Positions 57,966 through 64,000 of a stretch of 64,000 nucleotides of DNA are shown here, one piece after another. This DNA is from Cherax quadricarinatus (Eukaryota; Arthropoda; Malacostraca; Decapoda; Parastacidae), in assembly GCF_038502225.1 (NCBI RefSeq), contig NC_091369.1:6865587-6929586 (forward strand), in the 5' to 3' direction. Under the pieces are notes generated by a model, which had not been told where the DNA came from, did no database searches, and saw only the letters and a program-made list of their open reading frames with translations. A program made the translations under genes and the position numbers. Within the stretch, counting starts at the first letter, position 1. The number at the start of each line of letters is the position of its first letter.

Positions 57966-58430
57966 AGGCCCTCGTATTCTTCTACCTCCTCCCTCGCTTC
58001 ATTTTTTGTCTCCTCCCTCTTCTCCTCCTAATCATTTAATCCTTTTCATCTCCTCTTCCTGCTGTGACAGGCTGTGTGCTCGTCAGAGTTCCTGAACCTC
58101 ACAACTGGTGTGTACTATTAATTAATTACTCTCACAAATTACTGTTTGTGTACATTCTCTTCATATAAAGCTAAACAATACTAGCCCTGACTACCCCCTA
58201 ACATGTAGTGCTTTACTCTCCTTAATTGTAAAATACCTCCGGTACCCAGTTTGTCTCATTAACATTATTCATGGTTAAGTCTGTATGAAACATACAAACT
58301 TATGTTGAAAAACTCTAAAAGAAATAACATTGCCTTATTCAATGTTACAAGCTAAGTCAAAGAAGTTTTGGCTTTCTCAGTGTCGATCGCTCTAGACAAA
58401 AGATATATAAGGTCATTATGTAAGATACAG
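57966..58430. other. No gene recognised
   Basis: CT-rich at the start, then AT-rich single-copy sequence without exon signals that I could support. Confidence 0.35.
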
Positions 58431-58435
58431 GAAGA

Positions 58436-58800
58436 TGCAGGATGTACATGTATGGTACACAATACCGACAAGATGAAGAATTAGACACATGTGTAACATC
58501 TGGGTATCTTTATTGTAGATGTTTCGCACTACAGTGCTTTTATCAATACAAATTCAAGGACATAAAGGGAAGACAGTAGAATTATATACAAAAGACGAGA
58601 TAATCAGTCCCTCAGCCTTGGAGTTGTTGATGAGCACCGGAGTCTGTAAGACTACAATGCTCATCACCAACTCCAGGACTGAAGGACTCATTACCACGTA
58701 TTTTGTATACTTATATACTTCTACAGTCTTCCCATTATATCACTGAATTTGTATTGATAAAGCCACTGGATGGCGAAACATCTACAATAAAGATACACAA
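58436..58800. repeat. Fold-back of two family-P copies with hammerhead-like hairpins
   Basis: Minus-strand copy (about 58436-58600) and plus-strand copy (about 58690-58800) face each other. Minus motif: TTGATAA (58540-58546), GCACT-gt-AGTGC, GAAA (58522-58525), CATC, TACAA. Plus motif: TTGATAA (58754-58760), A, GCCA-CTGGA-TGGC, GAAA (58775-58778), CATC, TACAA. The centre holds a second inverted pair (TGGAGTTGTTGATGAGCA with TGCTCATCACCAACTCCA). Stem II sequences differ while pairing is kept. Confidence 0.7.
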
Positions 58801-58845
58801 ACTCTCCAAGATACAGAATACATGCTGTGTGAACACACTATGTAT

Positions 58846-58894
58846 GTTTCAGTGTGCACAGCGTGAACAATGTTCACTTTGTGCACACTGAAAC
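58846..58894. repeat. 49-bp palindrome
   Basis: GTTTCAGTGTGCACA pairs with TGTGCACACTGAAAC, enclosing GTGAACAATGTTCAC, itself a near-perfect palindrome. It could be a cruciform or an operator-like dyad. It is unrelated to the other arrays. Confidence 0.85.
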
Positions 58895-59292
58895 AATGTG
58901 TAAACTGAACCTGTGTCACACGAGAATATTTTTTTGCCACACGACACTCACTGCTGTCTAAAGTAATTATCAAGCCACAGCTGTCACTTGACAGCAGTCA
59001 GTGATGATCAGGAGTCTTTCTAACGTTTCCTCTCTAATTGTGACGACACTATTTGTGAATAAACGCATTTACTCTACTGCAATTCCAGCCCAAGTATACT
59101 GACAGTCTCCACAAATTTATATAATCTCATTTCCCGTATATAATATATAGGACCTATATAAATATAACCACTTGATAAATGTATATATTAATTCACATAA
59201 TATTTTTGTGTTGGTAAATTTGAATTTCAGGATGAAATGTAACGATATATATTAGTAATATTTTCGTTTAAAATCTTATTTTTTCTTTGCAG

Positions 59293-59334
59293 ATACGTCA
59301 AGAATATGCTTAACGAAGGAATGTGTTAAAACAG
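59293..59334 (+). CDS. M13 metallopeptidase (neprilysin/ECE family), small exon with first Cys pair
   Basis: A 42-nt exon between a strong acceptor (tttttctttgcag, ending 59292) and donor AG|GTATGT (59335). It starts with two bases completing a codon and ends with one, so it is phase 1 at both ends. It reads 'TSRICLTKECVKT', then G, which joins to the CT at 61542 to give Ala. The pattern Cys-x4-Cys followed by Val-x-x-Ala-Ala is the start of the M13 ectodomain, just after the membrane segment; the cysteines form disulfides outside the cell. It would be missed on its own; the frame-matched join to the next exon is the key evidence. The previous exon (cytoplasmic tail and membrane anchor) was not found. 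Confidence 0.82.
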
Positions 59335-59599
59335 GTATGTGGTGTTTGATTTGTAGTATATTTCTTAGACCTTCTAAGAACACAGTCAAAAAAAAAATTA
59401 AGACTGAGACCTTGTGTGTATGTGATTGGCTTTCCAATAGGCACACTAGAAAAACTTTGGCTGATGGTGTTAAAGAACACAGATATACTGTAAGATATAG
59501 CCTGAAACACACTGCACACTTCTAACACTGACAGAGGATACCATCATGTTGTAGTTGCAGGTGAGGGTTCATACGACAATGGAGAAGAAAGATTTTAAC

Positions 59600-60128
59600 T
59601 ATCAGGACATGTAGACCACAATATGACAGTCTATCAGGACATGTAGACCACAATATGACAGTCTATCAGGACATGTAGACCACAATATGACAGTCTATCA
59701 GGACATGTAGACCACAATATGACAGTCTATCAGGACATGTAGACCACAATATGACAGTCTATCAGGACATGTAGACCACAATATGACAGTCTATCAGGAC
59801 ATGTAGACCACAATATGACAGTCTATCAGGACATGTAGACCACAATATGACAGTCTATCAGGACATGTAGACCACAATATGACAGTCTATCAGGACATGT
59901 AGACCACAATATGACAGTCTATCAGGACATGTAGACCACAATATGACAGTCTATCAGGACATGTAGACCACAATATGACAGTCTATCAGGACATGTAGAC
60001 CACAATATGACAGTCTATCAGGACATGTAGACCACAATATGACAGTCTATCAGGACATGTAGACCACAATATGACAGTCTATCAGGACATGTAGACCACA
60101 ATATAACAGTCTATCACGACATGTAGAC
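59600..60128 (+). repeat. 32-bp tandem array, about 16 copies, within the intron
   Basis: Unit ATCAGGACATGTAGACCACA plus 'atatgacagtct'. Units are identical until the last one or two ('ataacag', 'atcacgac', 'gactgcac'). Confidence 0.95.
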
Positions 60129-60429
60129 TGCACTAACACAATCTTTAAGGAAGTGGAACAAAAAACGTAATGTGGTTTATACGGATTTTGCAAAGTCGTG
60201 ACAAATGTGATTATTCTTGTCAATTATCTTCGTATAAATATTAGAAACCGATTACTGTCTCCTGTATAATGTTTGAAGGTTAAGAAATAAATTTACACTA
60301 AGAACGAGTTTATAGGTAAGGAGTAATTACCGACCTAATGTAAGCGATATTCACCTGATCTCTTCAAAACTTGGTAAACATTGCAACCTGACCTTGGAAC
60401 TTTGCTCACGCTAGTCTCGGAACATGTCT

Positions 60430-60545
60430 CATCATAGTGCAGGCACTGTACTTACCACCTCCAGGACTCGAGTCAGGCTAACCAGTTTTCCCTGAATCCC
60501 TTCATAATATGTTACCTTGCTCACACTCCAACAGCACGTCAAGTC
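60430..60545 (-). mobile_element. RTE-like LINE 3' UTR fragment
   Basis: The complement of 32926-33040: 'gcaggcactgtacttaccacctccagg', 'tgaatcccttcataat' and 'cacactccaacagcacgtc'. Confidence 0.75.
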
Positions 60546-60734
60546 GTAACACTTGCCTCCACTAACTCTGGCTCCAGGATTAAGTCTCAAACAATTCTTT
60601 CGCAATGAAAGACCAAGATGATCTTTGTCATGTATATGAAATGATCAATGAAATATATCTGCTATACCTTTGTAGATGAGTGGTGGAGAGGGAGGGAGAG
60701 GGGAATTTCCGGGTTAGCATGGGCGGGTTTACTT

Positions 60735-60850
60735 AAGACACCTGCTGTCCCTGTTCACCTAGCAGTAAATAGGTACCTGGGTATTAGTCGACTGGTGTGG
60801 GTCACATCCTGGTGACAAAATTAGCCTAATTTGCCCGAAATACTCTGCAT
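60735..60850 (+). repeat. SINE-1 body fragment
   Basis: 'cctgctgtccctgttcacctag', 'cagtaaataggtacctgggta' and 'gtcacatcctggtgacaaa'; the tRNA-like head is missing. Confidence 0.65.
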
Positions 60851-61039
60851 AAACATCACTATCACTTCACAATCTACATTAACCTCACTTCCCTATCTAC
60901 ATTAACATCACTTCCCTATGTACATCATCACTTCCCTATCTACATCATCACTACTTTATCCACTCTCATGTGCTTTTTCCAACTCATCAGAGTAGCTTTG
61001 ACATGGTCCTCAACTCACCCACGTTATCCAATGTTACAT

Positions 61040-61200
61040 TCACGGAGGACCGTCAAGTCCGTAGGGGTCATACCGCGCCTGGGGAGTGCGAGTCAATCAG
61101 GTTTGATCACATGATGGCCAAGATACAACAGCTCCAGTGCCTTGGATAACGATCCCATCTCCGGTACGACGAAGGTCAAACGAATAATAACTAACCCAAG
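61040..61200 (+). repeat. Diverged copy of the dispersed 'aagcgctaaaccc' repeat
   Basis: 'agtccgtaggggtcataccgcgcctggggag' and 'caatcaggtttgatc' resemble the repeat at 201-370. Assignment is tentative. Confidence 0.35.
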
Positions 61201-61206
61201 ACGCTC

Positions 61207-61235
61207 ATATTATTATTATTAATGTATTTTATTAC

Positions 61236-61287
<52 letters not shown>

Positions 61288-61288
61288 T
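61207..61288. repeat. (ATT)n microsatellite
   Basis: About 20 ATT triplets with 'aatgtatttt' near the start. Confidence 0.93.
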
Positions 61289-61541
61289 CATTTAGCTCTC
61301 TTAAAGCTCCTCTATAGTTTATTTGTAAATGCGATTGAAAAGCTGATCCAAAACTGAAAAAAAACACATGTTAATGAGGCCTTTCCACGTGCTATTCAAT
61401 TTTGGATATACTTAATTAATCGCATTTACAAAAAAATGCATTAGACAGAGCTTGGGAAGAAGGCTCACGGTATTATTATTGTTATTATTGCTGTTATTAT
61501 TATATTAAAAACAAGAGCTTAACAGTATCTTGTGTGGACAG

Positions 61542-61703
61542 CTGCATCCTTACTGGCGGCAATGGATCAGACTGCAGACCCGTGTAATGACTTCTTCCAG
61601 TACGCCTGTGGCATGTGGAACAAGAAGCACATCATCCCTGAAGACCGAGCCTCTATCAACACCTTCGAGGTCATGGCTGACCAGCTCCAGAAGATCCTCA
61701 GAG
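61542..61703 (+). CDS. M13 metallopeptidase, N-terminal domain exon
   Basis: A 162-nt exon, acceptor AG at 61540-61541, donor AG|GTAGGT (61704). Phase 1 at both ends. It reads 'ASLLAAMDQTADPCNDFFQYACGMW' in two conserved blocks: 'MDxTxDPCxDFxxYACGxW' is the classic signature near the N-terminus of neprilysin, ECE and relatives, with two of the conserved cysteines. Then 'IPEDRASINTFEVMADQLQKIL' matches the following helix region. The enzyme family cleaves small extracellular peptides with a zinc site (HExxH and ExxxD) encoded much further downstream, outside the window. Which M13 paralogue it is cannot be told from this part. Confidence 0.92.
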
Positions 61704-62030
61704 GTAGGTACCGTCAGGTAGACAGCGGATCATTTAGGCAGACAGTGGATCATTGAAGTAGACAGCGTCTCACTGAGGTAGACAGAGGTTTCAAACATAC
61801 AAAGGGCAGTATCATGTACAAAATTTAAAAAAGAATCACTGAAACCCCATTATAAGCGGTTCTCTGCAATCAGTATATGTACTCATTCAACCAAGACCAA
61901 TATCCAACCACACAACCATCATAAGAAGAGTAACAGTTTCAAAAATTGTAACTAACCATTCAGGCTCTTAAAGAAGTGTAACCACAGAACCTTCCCAAGA
62001 CGTATAACTAACTGAACAATCTACCAACAG
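61704..62030 (+). other. Intron 2 of the M13 gene segment
   Basis: 327 bp, GTAGGT...ACAG. It contains three 'gaggtagacag'-like short repeats near 61717-61785; otherwise unremarkable. Confidence 0.8.
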
Positions 62031-62114
62031 GGTTGTTAGAGATGCCGGTGAGTCCTGTGGAGGGTGACGCCACCAAGAAAGCCAAGCTCTTCTACTCTGC
62101 TTGCATGAATACCA
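62031..62114 (+). CDS. M13 metallopeptidase, third exon; its 3' border resembles the source of a tandem array
   Basis: An 84-nt exon, acceptor CCAACAG (ends 62030), donor A|GTAAGT (62115). Phase 1 at both ends, so the three known exons are symmetric and skipping any one keeps the frame. It reads 'GLLEMPVSPVEGD' and 'KKAKLFYSACMNT'; 'A-K-x-x-Y-x-x-C-x-N' is the expected M13 block with the fifth conserved Cys. Failure to splice here would reach TGA at 62126-62128 after a few codons. The last ten exon bases plus the donor (ATGAATACCA|GTAAGTTTGT) resemble the 20-bp unit repeated in the intron. Confidence 0.9.
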
Positions 62115-63440
62115 GTAAGTTTGTGTGAATACCAGTATGTATGAATGCCGGTAAGTTTGTATAAATGGCGGTAAGTTTGTATAAATGGCGGTAAGTTTGT
62201 ATAAATGGCGGTAAGTTTGTATAAATGGCGGTAAGTTTGTATAAATGGCGTTAAGTTTGTATAAATGGCGGCAAGTTTGCATAAATGGCGGTAAGTTTGT
62301 ATAAATGGCGGTAAGTTTGTATAAATGGCGGTAAGTTTGTATAAATGGCGGTAAGTTTGTATAAATGGCGGTAAGTTTGTATAAATGGCGGTAAGTTTGT
62401 ATAAATGGCGGTAAGTTTGTATAAATGCCGGTAAGTTTGTATAAATGCCGGTAAGTTTGTATAAATGGCGGTAAGTTTGTATAAATGGCGGTAAGTTTGC
62501 ATAAATGGCCGTAAGTTTGTATAAATGGCGGTAAGTTTGTATAAATGGCGGTAAGTTTGTATAAATGGCGGTAAGTTTGTATAAATGGCGGTAAGTTTGT
62601 ATAAATGGCGGTAAGTTTGTATAAATGGCGGTAAGTTTGTATAAATGGCGGCAAGTTTGTATAAATGGCGGTAAGTTTGTATAAATGCCGGTAAGTTTGT
62701 ATAAATGGCGGTAAGTTTGTATAAATGGCGGTAAGTTTGTATAAATGCCGGTAAGTTTGTATAAATGGCGGTAAGTTTGTATAAATGGCGGTAAGTTTGC
62801 ATAAATGGCGGTAAGTTTGTATAAATGCCGGTAAGTTTGTATAAATGGCGGTAAGTTTGTATAAATGGCGGTAAGTTTGTATAAATGGCGGTAAGTTTGC
62901 ATAAATGGCGGTAAGTTTGTATAAATGCCGGTAAGTTTGTATAAATGGCGGTAAGTTTGTATAAATGGCGGTAAGTTTGTATAAATGCCGGTAAGTTTGT
63001 ATAAATGGCGGTAAGTTTGTATAAATGGCGGTAAGTTTGCATAAATGGCGGTAAGTTTGTATAAATGCCGGTAAGTTTGTATAAATGGCGGTAAGTTTGT
63101 ATAAATGGCGGTAAGTTTGTATAAATGGCGGTAAGTTTGCATAAATGGCGGTAAGTTTGTATAAATGCCGGTAAGTTTGTATAAATGGCGGTAAGTTTGT
63201 ATAAATGGCGGTAAGTTTGTATAAATGGCGGTAAGTTTGCATAAATGGCGGTAAGTTTGTATAAATGACGGTAAGTTTGTATAAATGGCGGTAAGTTTGT
63301 ATAAATAGCGGTAAGTTTGTATAAATGGCGGTAAGTTTGTATAAATGGCGGTAAGTTTGTATAAATGGCGGTAAGTTTGTATAAATGGCGGTAAGTTTGT
63401 ATAAATGGCGGTAAGTTTGCATAAATACGAGTAAGTTTAT
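62115..63440 (+). repeat. Tandem array of 5' splice-site-containing 20-bp units, about 66 copies
   Basis: Starts at the donor of the M13 exon 3. Units on a strict 20-bp grid from 62151 to 63431 read GTAAGTTTGTATAAATGGCG, with GCCG/GGCG and TTTGT/TTTGC variants; three carry GCAAGT or TTAAGT. A 200-bp block near 62761-62960 recurs 240 bp later. The resulting G|GTAAGTTT matches the consensus donor. Long minus frames (up to 484 codons) come from the 60-bp multiple of the period and are not genes. Confidence 0.93.
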
Positions 63441-64000
63441 ATGAACAGCAGTAAGCTGATGCAGAAGTTATTTTTCCCTCAGAAAACTGATACATCAACA
63501 GTGTTCTGCTACCTCTTTCTATAATGTAATTACATCAAAAGAAGCAAAACTTAGCTATGTTTGCATGTAAGAAATGAAACTGGTTAGGAAGGGTCGTAGG
63601 GGACGTCTGAGATGTGCGGCGGGGGAGGGGGTACGATGCTAAATCTGGTTTGTCATTTATGGAGAGTGTGGCACTCATCTGTATTTTCCATCTAGTGTGG
63701 CAGATACTGGTGTGTTATAACTGGTGTGCGATACATTTCTTTCGAGGTGGGGAGGGTAAGTTAACAGACCTTTGTGGTAATGCATATCATATCTAAACTG
63801 GGTTGCTGTTGTGTTCTGTTGAGTAGAATATATTGACTGCAGGGAAGACTAACAAAGCTAAGAGTTGTGTATGGATCGTGTGGTGGAGAGCAGTGTAACA
63901 TATGGTGATTCTTGATTGTTTTGTATTCATTAATGTATCACCTGACAATTTATGCCATAACAAATCATGATAACCTAAATTTACAGTACGACAAATCACC
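63441..64000. other. Intron continuation, no further exon seen
   Basis: Single-copy sequence with a G-rich patch near 63617. No block resembling the next M13 exon was found before the window ends. Confidence 0.45.

Larger units (their letters stand above)
59335..61541 (+). other. Intron 1 of the M13 gene segment
   Basis: 2207 bp, GTATGT...ACAG. It holds the 32-bp array, an RTE-like UTR fragment, SINE pieces, an (ATT)n tract and a weak fold-back (TTTGTAAATGCGATT near 61325 with AATCGCATTTACAAA near 61420). Confidence 0.75.

Noticed and set aside
61968..63498. Three overlapping minus-strand frames of 368-484 codons (repeats of Tyr-Arg-His-Leu type)
   Set aside because: They translate the antisense of the 20-bp donor array; three units equal 60 bp, so frames repeat without stops. 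No other coding evidence.

Overview
The window is eukaryotic and most likely from a decapod crustacean, possibly a crayfish. Three small exons with GT-AG introns encode part of an M13 (neprilysin/ECE-type) metallopeptidase. The rest is non-LTR retrotransposon debris, tRNA-derived SINEs, and a very high load of (AC)n, (TA)n and (ATT)n microsatellites and minisatellites. The decapod assignment rests on remembered resemblance of the dispersed repeats to decapod genomes and is inference. No bacterial operon, rRNA, CRISPR array or free-standing tRNA gene is seen.

Layout. 1-1375: decayed SINE and LINE-A copies. 1376-5715: nearly full-length LINE-A with ORF1 and an ORF2 broken by one frameshift, followed by a truncated copy. 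6.1-6.6 kb: G-rich minisatellite. 7.43-14.05 kb: satellite of about 125 copies of a 53-bp unit that resembles LINE-A ORF2. 14.15-14.97 kb: 28-bp array. 15.33-19.09 kb: 22/24-bp array. 20.14-21.15 kb: 26-bp array. 21.4-24.2 kb: truncated LINE-A, MITE-like elements in (TA)n, and two fold-backs. 24.4-29.7 kb: fragments of LINEs, SINEs and fold-back elements with hammerhead-like hairpins. 29.7-31.2 kb: 5'-truncated LINE-A with an intact RT frame. 32.2-33.2 kb: RTE-like LINE 3' end. 33.27-37.39 kb: 27-bp array open for 1376 codons. 37.46-37.86 kb: 18-bp array. 37.96-39.63 kb: LINE-B nested inside LINE-A. 41.75-45.17 kb: two adjacent arrays (21 bp, then 36 bp). 47.35-49.38 kb: 74-bp array. 49.9-50.3 kb: LINE-C tail. 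50.37-54.23 kb: 42-bp array with a 294-bp higher-order period. 54.65-57.6 kb: AC-rich array. 59.29-62.11 kb: M13 peptidase exons on the + strand. 62.12-63.44 kb: about 66 copies of a 20-bp unit.

By my tally, mini- and macrosatellites cover roughly 31 kb, close to half of the window. Several arrays look as though they grew from identifiable single-copy sequence. The 53-bp satellite resembles a piece of LINE-A ORF2. The 22/24-bp array resembles the tail of a fold-back repeat. The 20-bp array resembles the exon 3/intron junction of the M13 gene, so each unit carries a consensus 5' splice site. That last case is the most interesting observation here.

The only host gene supported is the M13 peptidase: three consecutive exons, all phase 1 at both ends, which join into the conserved cysteine-rich N-terminal ectodomain. 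The earlier exons (cytoplasmic and membrane segment) and later exons (zinc site) were not found in the window.
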